From assembly GCF_000721605.1 (NCBI RefSeq), contig NZ_JOIZ01000027.1:1-64000 (forward strand): a stretch of 64,000 bases of DNA. Reading direction: 5' to 3'. Below are positions 42,102-49,505 of this stretch, piece after piece. How positions within the stretch are numbered: position 1 is the stretch's first letter; each line of letters starts with the position of its first letter. The stretch comes from Streptomyces sp. NRRL S-37. Lineage in GTDB: Bacteria > Actinomycetota > Actinomycetes > Streptomycetales > Streptomycetaceae. The notes below the pieces were generated by a model, which worked only from the letters and a program-made list of their open reading frames with translations, made no database searches and was not told where the DNA came from. The position numbers and the translations under genes are program-made.

Positions 42102-42138
42102 GCCTGCACGCTAAAGCGAGGAAAAGCACCCCACCACG

Positions 42139-42154
42139 TACGGGTGCAACCGTA
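42139..42154. promoter_or_regulatory. Dyad TACGG-N6-CCGTA, candidate GntR operator
   Basis: It is 38 nt upstream of the gntR start and 108 nt upstream of the first divergent small gene. Confidence 0.5.
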
Positions 42155-42261
42155 TGCTTCCTATTGCTACCTAACGCACCCTGATGCAAAGGTGCTGAAG
42201 TGAAACCCCGGCGGCCTGGCAGGGCCCCGGGGTGTGGTCAACGCTGAATCGGAGCGTCAAC

Positions 42262-42501
42262 ATGCATGACCTTATCCGCCGTATCGTCCGGTGGCTGGGC
42301 TTTCTCCTCGGGCCCGGTGCCGGAACTCGCCGCGTGGGACACCGGAGTCCTGCTTCCGATGTCGGCGACTCCGCCCGCCTCCCGCTCCACCGCTCCCCGT
42401 ACTGCCTGCACCCCCCGCTCGACGGAGCGGAGTCCCGGCTCGTTCGCCCGTACCTGGACCCCGACCAGTACGTCGTCGGGGCGGGGAAGGCGGCCGCGTG
42501 A
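42262..42501 (+). CDS. Small conserved protein with N-terminal amphipathic/membrane helix
   Basis: 79 residues. It opens MHDLIRRIVRWLGFLLGPGAG, an amphipathic or single membrane helix, then a Pro/Ser-rich region with LPLHRSPYCLHPPLDG and LVRPYL. Proteins with the same LPLHRSPY...LVRPYL pattern are frequent in streptomycetes beside mini-GntR genes; no function is known to me. ATG at 42262 has GGAG eight nt upstream. The stop overlaps the next start, so they are coupled. Confidence 0.65.
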   Translation: MHDLIRRIVRWLGFLLGPGAGTRRVGHRSPASDVGDSARLPLHRSPYCLHPPLDGAESRLVRPYLDPDQYVVGAGKAAA

Positions 42502-42854
42502 TGGAGCCGACCCCCTCACTGCGACTGCTGCCCTGGTCCTCGCCGGAAGGCAAACCCTGCTTCCTCCTCAACGGCGGCGAGGGCGGGTATGTCTCGCGGC
42601 TGGCGGACGAGACGGAGGCTCGGCAACTGGCCGACGGCCTGGAAACGCTTGGCCGCGCCCGAAGGGTGCTGGACGATCCCCTGTCCCCGAACGTCGAGGT
42701 GCGCTACACCGCCGTCCGGCTCACCGAGCGCCTGGCCGACGCACTGCGCGTCGCGGAGTCCCGGGGTCGACGCCTGTCCTCGCCGGACGCGCACGACACC
42801 GAAGGCGCCGTCGGCAGCGGGACCGGTGACTGCGCCCCGGGGGCGTACTCATGA
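42501..42854 (+). CDS. Conserved hypothetical protein
   Basis: 117 residues, soluble. It starts MEPTPSLRLLPWSSPEGKPCFLLNGG. A middle helical part reads EARQLADGLETLGRARRVLDDP, then VEVRYTAVRLTERLADALRVAESR, and the tail is disordered. TGATG overlap with the previous gene indicates translational coupling. Such proteins accompany the LPLHRSPY protein and GntR genes in streptomycetes. Not assigned to a family with known function. Confidence 0.65.
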   Translation: MEPTPSLRLLPWSSPEGKPCFLLNGGEGGYVSRLADETEARQLADGLETLGRARRVLDDPLSPNVEVRYTAVRLTERLADALRVAESRGRRLSSPDAHDTEGAVGSGTGDCAPGAYS

Positions 42855-42964
42855 GTCCCCGGGCCGTGCAAGGAGCCAAAATCGAACAGCTCACCCAAGG
42901 CGTCGAGGCGGGCTATCGTCGTAGGCACGGTGCACTGAAGGAGCACGAAGGAGTACACCCGGTC

Positions 42965-43312
42965 ATGACCGCACACGCAGCAGAATCCACGCCGGCCGTT
43001 CCGCCCATGCCCGAGCGGAACCCCAAGGCGCTGCGTGCTGCCATCGCTCAGCACGCTCCCCAGCTTCTTCCGGACTTCGACGAGCACTGGAAGTGGGCCG
43101 TCGCGGACGCGTATGACATCAGCACGGTGCCTGCGTTCATGGCCCGCTGGTGGGGTGAGTACGCGGTCGCACGAGATCGGGAGCTCGATGCCCATATGGC
43201 TGATCTCCACCACCGTGCGGCAGAGTCCACCGACATCGCCGAGGCCAAGGCGCTCCTGGAAGAAGCCTCCCACATCCGACACGAGGTACAGCGGCTGGAG
43301 CCTGGTCAGTGA
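42965..43312 (+). CDS. DUF6247-family protein, possible antitoxin
   Basis: 115 residues. After a short head, NPKALRAAIAQHAPQLLPDFDEHWKWAVADAYDISTVPAFMARWW is the DUF6247 signature; the C-terminal half is a long helix (DRELDAHMADLHHRAAESTDIAEAKALLEEASHI). Its stop overlaps the start of the next gene by 4 bp (GTGA), as in antitoxin-toxin pairs, and its size and helical character fit an antitoxin. No experimental role is known to me. ATG at 42965 has GAAGGAG eleven nt upstream. Confidence 0.75.
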   Translation: MTAHAAESTPAVPPMPERNPKALRAAIAQHAPQLLPDFDEHWKWAVADAYDISTVPAFMARWWGEYAVARDRELDAHMADLHHRAAESTDIAEAKALLEEASHIRHEVQRLEPGQ

Positions 43313-43635
43313 CCGACGACGGGTTCATGGGACCGCCGTGGCAGATGGACTGGACGCTCAAGGCTCAGGCCGTTCGCGACACCCTGCCCGAGCATGTGCG
43401 GAAGACGGTCGACGCCGTGCGCGCTGAACTCGTCACGGCGAAGGACCCGTACTTCCGGGGCATCGACACGGATGCGGACCTTCCCGACGGCATGAGGGTC
43501 CGGCCGGTCCGGTCCAGCGTTCCGAAGGGCCCTCGCATCTTCTTCTTCGGTCATGGGCACGGCTGGCTGCGCTACACCTTCATTCGGCGTGTGGAGGACC
43601 CCCGGATCATCGTGGAAGAGGTCTTCTGGCAATGA
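43309..43635 (+). CDS. Possible RelE/ParE-fold toxin partner of DUF6247
   Basis: 108 residues. Two predicted helices (WTLKAQAVRDTLPEHVRKTVDAVRAELVTAK) are followed by three or four strands (MRVRPVRSS, RIFFFGHGHGWLRYTFIRR, RIIVEEVFWQ). This alpha-alpha-beta-beta-beta order and the ending IVEEVFW are what one expects of a RelE/ParE-like toxin. It overlaps the upstream gene by 4 bp. No catalytic residue can be named with confidence, so the toxin role is inferred from fold and context. Confidence 0.6.
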   Translation: MTDDGFMGPPWQMDWTLKAQAVRDTLPEHVRKTVDAVRAELVTAKDPYFRGIDTDADLPDGMRVRPVRSSVPKGPRIFFFGHGHGWLRYTFIRRVEDPRIIVEEVFWQ

Positions 43636-43648
43636 CCCGGCGCCGGTC

Positions 43649-44125
43649 TCAGAGCGTCTTCGCGTAGCAGCGGCTGTCCTCGTGGAAGCGGTAGTAGCCG
43701 AACTTCTCGCAGGGCTCGTAGCCGCTGGAGACGTAGAGGGCGATGGCCTCCGGCTGCTTGGTGCCGGTCTCCAGGACCATGCGGACGCGGCCGGCCGCGC
43801 GGGCGTCCTCCTCCAGGGCGGCCAGGATGCGGCGGGCCAGGCCCCGGCCGCGCATCTGCTCGGTCACGTACATGCGCTTCAGCTCGGCGTCGCCGTCCCG
43901 GTTGCCCTCGTCGTTGGCGTCCTGCGTGCGCCAGCCGCCGGAGGCCACGGGGACGCCCGCCTCGTCGTAGGCGATCAGGTAGGTGCCGTTCGGGGGACGG
44001 AAGTCCGCCGGGTCCATGGGGGTGGCGTCGCCGCCGTCGCCGTAGCGGACGTGGTATTCGGCCTGGACCTCTGCGTCCAGTTTCACGGCGTCGGGGTGGT
44101 CGTAGGGGACCGGGCGGATTTCCAT
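43649..44125 (-). CDS. GNAT-family acetyltransferase
   Basis: 158 residues. The acetyl-CoA site is ELKRMYVTEQMRGRGLARRILAALEEDAR, followed by VRMVLETGTKQPEAIALYVSSGYEPCEKFGYYR, a clear GNAT C-terminal half. The N-terminus has YLIAYDEAGVPVASGGWRT. Close to the actinobacterial single-domain GNATs near exonuclease III. It is divergent from xthA (50 bp) and converges with the putative toxin gene (13 bp). Substrate unknown. Confidence 0.88.
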   Translation of the reverse strand: MEIRPVPYDHPDAVKLDAEVQAEYHVRYGDGGDATPMDPADFRPPNGTYLIAYDEAGVPVASGGWRTQDANDEGNRDGDAELKRMYVTEQMRGRGLARRILAALEEDARAAGRVRMVLETGTKQPEAIALYVSSGYEPCEKFGYYRFHEDSRCYAKTL

Positions 44126-44175
44126 GCCGAATACCGTAAAACACGCCCGGACCTGGAGTGTCGTATCGTGCCCTG

Positions 44176-44979
44176 ATGCTCACTGTGACCTCCGTCAACG
44201 TCAATGGACTGCGGGCCGCCGCCAAGAAGGGCTTCGTGGAGTGGCTGGCCGGGACCTCCGCCGATGTGCTGTGTCTGCAGGAGGTGCGGGCGGAGGCGAA
44301 GCAGTTGCCGGAGCAGGTGCGGGAGCCCGAGGGGTGGTACGTGACGCACGCGCCCGCCGCCGCCAAGGGGCGTGCGGGGGTGTCCCTGTACTCCCGGCGT
44401 GAGCCCGAGCGGGTGCGGGTGGGGTTCGGGTCGGACGAGTTCGACGACAGCGGGCGGTATGTGGAAATCGACCTGCCCGGGGTGACCGTCGCCTCGCTGT
44501 ACCTGCCGTCCGGGGAGGTCGGGACCGAGCGGCAGGAGGAGAAGGTCCGGTTCATGGACCAGTTCCTGGTTTATCTGAAAGGGCTGCGGGAGCGGGCCGC
44601 CGCCGACGGGCGGGAGGTCGTGGTCTGCGGGGACTGGAACATCGCCCATGAGAAGGCCGACCTGAAGAACTGGCGGGGGAACACCAAGAGCTCCGGGTTC
44701 CTGCCGGAGGAGCGGGAGTGGCTGTCCCGGGTGCTCGACCCGGCGGACGGCGGGTACGTCGACGTGGTGCGGGCGCTGCATCCGGACGTGGAGGGGCCGT
44801 ACACCTGGTGGTCGTACCGGGGGCGGGCCTTCGACAACGACACGGGGTGGCGGATCGACCTCGCCGTGGCGACCCCGGGGCTCGCGGCCCGCGCGGCCGA
44901 GGCCCGGGTCGAGCGGGCCGCCACGCACGCCGAGCGGTGGTCGGACCACGCTCCGGTGACGGTGGTCTTCGACCGCTAG
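44176..44979 (+). CDS. xthA: Exodeoxyribonuclease III
   Basis: 267 residues of the endonuclease/exonuclease/phosphatase fold. It acts in base-excision repair as AP endonuclease and 3' exonuclease. Motifs: TSVNVNGLRAAAKKGF (metal-binding Asn), DVLCLQEVRAEA (metal-binding Glu), VVVCGDWNIAHEKADLKNW (catalytic Asp/Asn), WRIDLAVATPGL and the terminal WSDHAPVTVVF with the catalytic His. ATG at 44176 is probably leaderless, with TATCGT six nt upstream. Confidence 0.94.
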   Translation: MLTVTSVNVNGLRAAAKKGFVEWLAGTSADVLCLQEVRAEAKQLPEQVREPEGWYVTHAPAAAKGRAGVSLYSRREPERVRVGFGSDEFDDSGRYVEIDLPGVTVASLYLPSGEVGTERQEEKVRFMDQFLVYLKGLRERAAADGREVVVCGDWNIAHEKADLKNWRGNTKSSGFLPEEREWLSRVLDPADGGYVDVVRALHPDVEGPYTWWSYRGRAFDNDTGWRIDLAVATPGLAARAAEARVERAATHAERWSDHAPVTVVFDR

Positions 44980-44985
44980 CCGCGG

Positions 44986-45651
44986 TCAGTCCCGCTTGCG
45001 CAGCCGTCGGTCCAGGGCCAGGGACAGTTCCGCGTCGACCACGCTGCGGGCCAGCGGGCGCAGGCGGTGGAGGGACTCCTCCGGGGCGTGACGGAGGATC
45101 AGGCCGGCGAAGAGGTCGGCCAGGGTGTCGGCGTGGGTGCGGACCTCCGCGCCGGCGCGGAGCACCTCCGCGAGCGGGATGCCCTCGCGGACCAGGGCCG
45201 ACGACACGTCCAGCAGGCGCCGGCTGATGTGGACGATCTCCTCGCCGTCGACGCCGAGGTAGCCGAGGTCCAGCGCGGCGGCCAGGTTCTCCGGGGTGAC
45301 CTCGCCGGCGAAGTGGTCGGCGAGCTCCTCGGGGGTGAGGCGGACGGGGACCTCGTCGGTGGGGGTGTCCATGCCGAGGAGGTCGCCGACGTCACGGCCG
45401 TGGTCGAAGGCCTCGGCGAGTTCCGCTATGCCGTTCAGGGTGTGGCCGCGTTCCAGGAGCGCCGTGATCGTGCGCAGGCGGGCCAGGTGGTGGTCGTCGT
45501 ACCAGGCGATACGGCCCTCGCGGCGCGGTGGCGGGATCAGCTTGCGCTCGCGGTAGAAGCGCAGCGTGCGCACCGTGATGCCGGCCAGCCGGGCCAGCTC
45601 GTCCATGCGGTACTCGCGCCGCTCACCGGGTCCTGCGCTCTCTTCTGCCAC
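44986..45651 (-). CDS. MerR-family regulator
   Basis: 221 residues. The N-terminal DNA-binding domain reads YRMDELARLAGITVRTLRFYRERKLIPPPRREGRIAWYDDHHLARLRTITALLERGHTLNGIAEL. The C-terminal part is a helical effector domain without an obvious Cys metal site, so a small-molecule ligand is likelier than a metal. It is divergent from the BVMO operon (131 bp) in a region with an 18-bp palindrome at 45735-45752. It presumably regulates that operon, though this is positional inference. Confidence 0.88.
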   Translation of the reverse strand: MAEESAGPGERREYRMDELARLAGITVRTLRFYRERKLIPPPRREGRIAWYDDHHLARLRTITALLERGHTLNGIAELAEAFDHGRDVGDLLGMDTPTDEVPVRLTPEELADHFAGEVTPENLAAALDLGYLGVDGEEIVHISRRLLDVSSALVREGIPLAEVLRAGAEVRTHADTLADLFAGLILRHAPEESLHRLRPLARSVVDAELSLALDRRLRKRD

Positions 45652-45734
45652 GCCTGAAGCCTAGGGCGTACCGGCGGTAACTTTCCTCGCGTGCCCCCTA
45701 CCCATCAGTACGGAGCTGCTCTACGCTCCCATTG

Positions 45735-45752
45735 CGCCAGTGTTCACTGGCG
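45735..45752. promoter_or_regulatory. Palindrome in the BVMO operon leader
   Basis: CGCCAGTG-TT-CACTGGCG, a perfect 18-bp dyad 30 nt before the BVMO start and downstream of a TACGCT (-10-like, about 45722). The position suits a repressor site. Confidence 0.55.
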
Positions 45753-45782
45753 GAGTTCTGAGCGATGCGTGGAGGCTTCGGG

Positions 45783-47315
45783 ATGGCCGAGCACGAGCAC
45801 GAACAAGGTCATGAGCACGTACGGGTGGCGGTGGTCGGGTCGGGATTCGGCGGACTCGGGGCCGCCGTGCGGCTGCGGCGCGAGGGGATCACCGACTTCG
45901 TCGTCCTGGAACGGGCGAGCGGTGTCGGCGGCACCTGGCGCGACAACAGCTACCCCGGCTGCGCCTGTGACGTGCCGTCGCACCTGTACTCGTTCTCCTT
46001 CGCGCCCAACCCCGACTGGCCCCGCTCCTTCTCCGGGCAGCGGCACATCCGCGCCTACCTGGAGCACGTCGCCGACGTCTTCGGGCTGCGGCCCCACATC
46101 CGCTTCGACTCGGAGGTGAAGCGGATGGTGTGGGACGGCGAGCAAATGCGGTGGGAGATCGAGACGAGCAGCGGGAACCTCAGCGCGGACGTGGTGGTGT
46201 CCGCCACCGGGCCGCTGTCCGAGCCCAAACTGCCGGACATCCCCGGCCTCGACACCTTCCCCGGCAAGGTCTTCCACTCCGCCCGGTGGGACCACGACTA
46301 CGACCTGCGCGGCAAGCGGGTCGCCATGGTCGGCACCGGGGCGTCCGCGATCCAGATCGTGCCGTCGATCCAGCCCCTGGTGTCCCGGCTCACCCTCTTC
46401 CAGCGCACCCCCGCCTGGGTCCTGCCCCGCGTCGACCGGCCCATCAGCGAAGCCGAGCGCGCCCTGCACCGGACGCTGCCCGTCACCACCAAGCTGCGCC
46501 GCGGACTGCTCTGGGGCATCAGGGAGCTGCAGGTCCAGGCGTTCACCAAGCACCCCGGCGAGCTCGGCTTCGTCGAGCGACTGGCCAAGCGCAACATGGC
46601 CCGCGCCATCAAGGACCCGGCCCTGCGCGCCAGGCTCACCCCCGACTACCGCATCGGCTGCAAGCGGATCCTGCTGTCGAGCACGTACTACCCGGCGCTC
46701 GCGCAGCCCAACGTCGACGTCGTCGCGAGCGGTCTGAGCGAGATCCGCGGGTCCACCGTCGTCGGCGCCGACGGGACCGAGGCCGAGGTCGACGCCATCG
46801 TGTTCGGGACCGGGTTCCACGTCACCGACATGCCCATCGCGGAACGGGTCGTCGGCGCCGAGGGGAAGACCCTCGCCGAGAGCTGGACCGGCGGGATGCA
46901 GTCCCTGCGCGGCGCGACCGCCGCCGGGTTCCCCAACTGGATGACGATCATCGGGCCCAACACCGGCCTCGGGAACTCCTCCATGATCCTGATGATCGAG
47001 TCCCAGCTCAACTATCTCGCCGACTACCTGCGCCAGTTGGACGTCCTGGGCGGGCGGGTCGCCCTCGACGCCCGCCCCAGCGCCGTACGGGCCTGGAACC
47101 ACCGGGTGCAGGAGCGGATGAAGCGCACGGTGTGGAACACCGGCGGCTGCACGAGCTGGTACCTCGACGAGAACGGGCGCAACACCACCGTCTGGCCCGG
47201 TACGACGAGCGAGTTCCGGCGCGCGACCCGGCGGGTCGACCTCGCCGAGTACGCCGTCCTGCGGGCGCACCCCAACAGCACGGTCACCCAGGAGAACGCC
47301 GAGGTGACCGCGTGA
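45783..47315 (+). CDS. Flavin-binding Baeyer-Villiger monooxygenase
   Basis: 510 residues, FAD- and NADPH-dependent. The first Rossmann motif is VAVVGSGFGGLGAAVRL (FAD), the second VAMVGTGASAIQIVPS (NADPH). The BVMO fingerprint FPGKVFHSARWDHD (F159, H165, W169; FxGxxxHxxxW) separates it from other flavin monooxygenases. GGTWRDNSYPGCACDVPSHLYSFSF and FGTGFHVTDMP are also typical. It inserts oxygen beside a ketone, giving an ester or lactone. ATG at 45783 has GGAGG eight nt upstream. First gene of a coupled three-gene operon. Confidence 0.92.
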   Translation: MAEHEHEQGHEHVRVAVVGSGFGGLGAAVRLRREGITDFVVLERASGVGGTWRDNSYPGCACDVPSHLYSFSFAPNPDWPRSFSGQRHIRAYLEHVADVFGLRPHIRFDSEVKRMVWDGEQMRWEIETSSGNLSADVVVSATGPLSEPKLPDIPGLDTFPGKVFHSARWDHDYDLRGKRVAMVGTGASAIQIVPSIQPLVSRLTLFQRTPAWVLPRVDRPISEAERALHRTLPVTTKLRRGLLWGIRELQVQAFTKHPGELGFVERLAKRNMARAIKDPALRARLTPDYRIGCKRILLSSTYYPALAQPNVDVVASGLSEIRGSTVVGADGTEAEVDAIVFGTGFHVTDMPIAERVVGAEGKTLAESWTGGMQSLRGATAAGFPNWMTIIGPNTGLGNSSMILMIESQLNYLADYLRQLDVLGGRVALDARPSAVRAWNHRVQERMKRTVWNTGGCTSWYLDENGRNTTVWPGTTSEFRRATRRVDLAEYAVLRAHPNSTVTQENAEVTA

Positions 47316-48223
47316 ACCCCCTCACCTCCGGGCCGTACGCCCCGCCCGCCGCCGTCCGTGAACCGGCCGTCCGCTCCGCCGACGGCGCCCGGCTGCACGT
47401 CGAGGTGCACGGCCCCGAGGAGGCGCCGGCGGTCGTCCTCGCCCACGGCTGGACCTGCTCGACCGCGTTCTGGGCGGCGCAGATCCGCGAACTGGCCGCC
47501 GACCACCGGGTGATCGCCTACGACCAGCGCGGCCACGGACGTACGCCCGCGAGCCCGGCGTGCGGCACCGACGCGCTCGCCGACGACCTCGAAGCCGTCC
47601 TCACCGCCACCCTCGCGCCCGGCGAACAGGCCGTGGTCGCCGGGCACTCCATGGGCGGGATGACGGTGATGGCCGCCGCCGCGAGACCCGCGTTCCGCGC
47701 GCACGTGGCCGCCGTCCTGCTGTGCAGCACCGGCAGTTCACGGCTGGTCGCCGAGTCGACGGTGGTGCCGATACGGGCGGGCCGGGTACGGACCTGGCTG
47801 ACCGGGCGCATCCTCGGCTCCCGGGCCCCGCTCGGACCGGTCACCCCGCTCGCCCGCCGGATCCTCAGGTACGCGACGATGGGCCCCGCCTCCACCCCGG
47901 ACATGGTCGAGGCGTGCGCCCGTATCGTGCACGCCTGCCCGCGCGCGGTGCGCCACGCCTGGTCGCGCGTGCTCGACGGGCTCGATCTCGACCATGGACT
48001 CGCCGAGTTGCGGGTACCGGTCGAGATCGTCACCGGCGGCGCGGACCGGCTCACCCCGCCGGTGCACGCCCGGTCGCTGGCCGCCGCGCTGCCGGACTGC
48101 CTCGGCGTCACCGAACTGCCCGGCATCGGCCACATGACCCCCGTCGAGGCGCCCGGCCTGGTCACCGGGAAGATCCGCGCCCTGGCCGCCGCCCACATCA
48201 CCGCCGTCGAGGAGAGCGCATGA
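47312..48223 (+). CDS. Alpha/beta-fold hydrolase (esterase/lactonase)
   Basis: 303 residues. The nucleophile Ser113 lies in VVAGHSMGGMTVM; the oxyanion motif is VVLAHGWTCSTAFW; IVTGGADRLTP carries the acid and GIGHMTPVEAP the His. There is no signal peptide, so it acts in the cytosol. It overlaps the BVMO stop by 4 bp (GTGA) and the SDR start by 4 bp, so all three are co-translated. The obvious job is to open the ester or lactone made by the BVMO. Confidence 0.9.
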   Translation: MNPLTSGPYAPPAAVREPAVRSADGARLHVEVHGPEEAPAVVLAHGWTCSTAFWAAQIRELAADHRVIAYDQRGHGRTPASPACGTDALADDLEAVLTATLAPGEQAVVAGHSMGGMTVMAAAARPAFRAHVAAVLLCSTGSSRLVAESTVVPIRAGRVRTWLTGRILGSRAPLGPVTPLARRILRYATMGPASTPDMVEACARIVHACPRAVRHAWSRVLDGLDLDHGLAELRVPVEIVTGGADRLTPPVHARSLAAALPDCLGVTELPGIGHMTPVEAPGLVTGKIRALAAAHITAVEESA

Positions 48224-49107
48224 GCAGGAGGACCGTTCTCGAAGGAAGGGTCGCCGTCGTCACCGGAGCGGCACGCGGGGTCGGGGAGTCGCTGGCCCGC
48301 AAGCTCTCCGCGCGCGGGGTGAAGGTGGCGCTGGTCGGGCTGGAGCCGGACGCGCTCAAGGACGTCTCCGCGCGGCTGCACGCCGACAGCGGCCACTGGT
48401 ACGCGGACGTCACCGACCACACGGCGATGGCCCGGGTCGCCGAGGAGGTCCGGGAGCGGTTCGGCCGGGTCGACATCGTGGTCGCCAACGCCGGTGTGGC
48501 GACGGGCGGTCCGTTCGCCGGCTCCGATCCGGAGTCCTGGCGGCGGGTGATCGAGGTGAACCTGATCGGATCGGCGGTCACCGCGCGGGCGTTCCTGCCG
48601 CTGCTCGCCGAGAGCCGGGGCTATCTGCTCCAGATAGCCTCCCTCGCCGCGATCACCCCCGCGCCGATGATGACGGCGTACTGCGCCTCCAAGTCCGGTG
48701 TGGAGGCGTACGCGCACGCGCTGCGCGCCGAAGTCGCCCACCAGGGCGTGAAGGTGGGCGTCGGATACCTGTCGTGGACCGACACCGACATGGTGCGCGG
48801 GGCCGATCAGGACGACGTGATGCGGGAGTTGCGGCAGCGGCTGCCGTGGCCGTCGAACAAGACCTACCCGCTGGGGCCCGCGGTGGACCGGCTGGTGGCC
48901 GGCATCGAGCGGCGGGCGAGCCATGTGTACGGGCAGTGGTGGCTGCGCGGGATGCAGGGCGTGCGCGGATATCTGCCCGCGGTGATCGGGACCGTGGGAC
49001 AGCGGGAGATGCGGCGGTTCGGGGACCGGCTCGCGGGCGTCCGCACGGGGTTGGTCGGAGCGGGCGGCAACGCCGATGAGCAGCACCGGAACACGGTCCG
49101 TGACTGA
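48220..49107 (+). CDS. Short-chain dehydrogenase/reductase
   Basis: 295 residues, classical SDR. The cofactor motif is VAVVTGAARGVGESLARKL, NAG motif IVVANAGVA, catalytic Ser in LLQIASLAAI, Tyr154 and Lys158 in TAYCASKSGVEAY. A longer C-terminus (ASHVYGQWWLRGMQGVRGYLPAVIG) resembles SDRs found in BVMO clusters. It may oxidise a secondary alcohol to the ketone used by the BVMO, or reduce a product. Third gene of the operon. The coenzyme (NAD or NADP) is not clear from sequence. Confidence 0.9.
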   Translation: MSRRTVLEGRVAVVTGAARGVGESLARKLSARGVKVALVGLEPDALKDVSARLHADSGHWYADVTDHTAMARVAEEVRERFGRVDIVVANAGVATGGPFAGSDPESWRRVIEVNLIGSAVTARAFLPLLAESRGYLLQIASLAAITPAPMMTAYCASKSGVEAYAHALRAEVAHQGVKVGVGYLSWTDTDMVRGADQDDVMRELRQRLPWPSNKTYPLGPAVDRLVAGIERRASHVYGQWWLRGMQGVRGYLPAVIGTVGQREMRRFGDRLAGVRTGLVGAGGNADEQHRNTVRD

Positions 49108-49184
49108 TCGACATGCGCGGGGTGACGGGGCGTGTGAATCTGATCGGGCAAGTTCCCCCCACCCCACAACGGGAGTGAACCCAC

Positions 49185-49376
49185 ATGGGTATGAAGGATC
49201 AGTTCCAGGAGAAGTCCGAGCAGTTCCAGCAGCAGGCCAAGCAGCGCGCCCAGCAGGGCAAGGAGCAGATGCAGGGCCGCGGCCGCCGGCGGGACGAGAA
49301 CATGGACGACCCGCAGCGCCGGCGGGAGCCCCGGGAGTCCGAGGAGCGCTTCGACCAGGACTACGACGAAGTCTGA
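49185..49376 (+). CDS. Small hydrophilic Gln/Arg-rich protein, CsbD-like in character
   Basis: 63 residues. MGMKDQFQEKSEQFQQQAKQ and RAQQGKEQMQGRGRRRDEN suggest a single long charged helix, and the acidic tail is FDQDYDEV. It resembles short stress-type CsbD/LEA-like proteins only in composition. A GGGAG seven nt before the ATG supports translation. It stands alone after the SDR gene, followed by tandem repeats and a terminator. Confidence 0.7.
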   Translation: MGMKDQFQEKSEQFQQQAKQRAQQGKEQMQGRGRRRDENMDDPQRRREPRESEERFDQDYDEV

Positions 49377-49387
49377 CGACGAGCGGC

Positions 49388-49456
49388 CGAGACGTCCGAG
49401 GACGTCCGAGGACGCCTGAAGACGCCTGAAGACGCCTGAACGTGTCTGAACGCGTC
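49388..49456. repeat. Tandem 10-11-bp repeats after the small protein gene
   Basis: GACGTCCGAG appears twice, GACGCCTGAA three times in a row, then two degenerate copies (CGTGTCTGAA, CGCGTC). Non-coding, lying before the terminator. Confidence 0.75.
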
Positions 49457-49468
49457 GTGCGCTGAAGC

Positions 49469-49505
49469 GGAAGGGGTGCCCCATGGCGAAGGGGGCACCC
49501 CTTCC
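49469..49505. terminator. Bidirectional terminator
   Basis: A 14-bp perfect stem (GGAAGGGGTGCCCC with GGGGCACCCCTTCC) abuts the stop of the tricorn-like gene on the minus strand. Confidence 0.88.
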
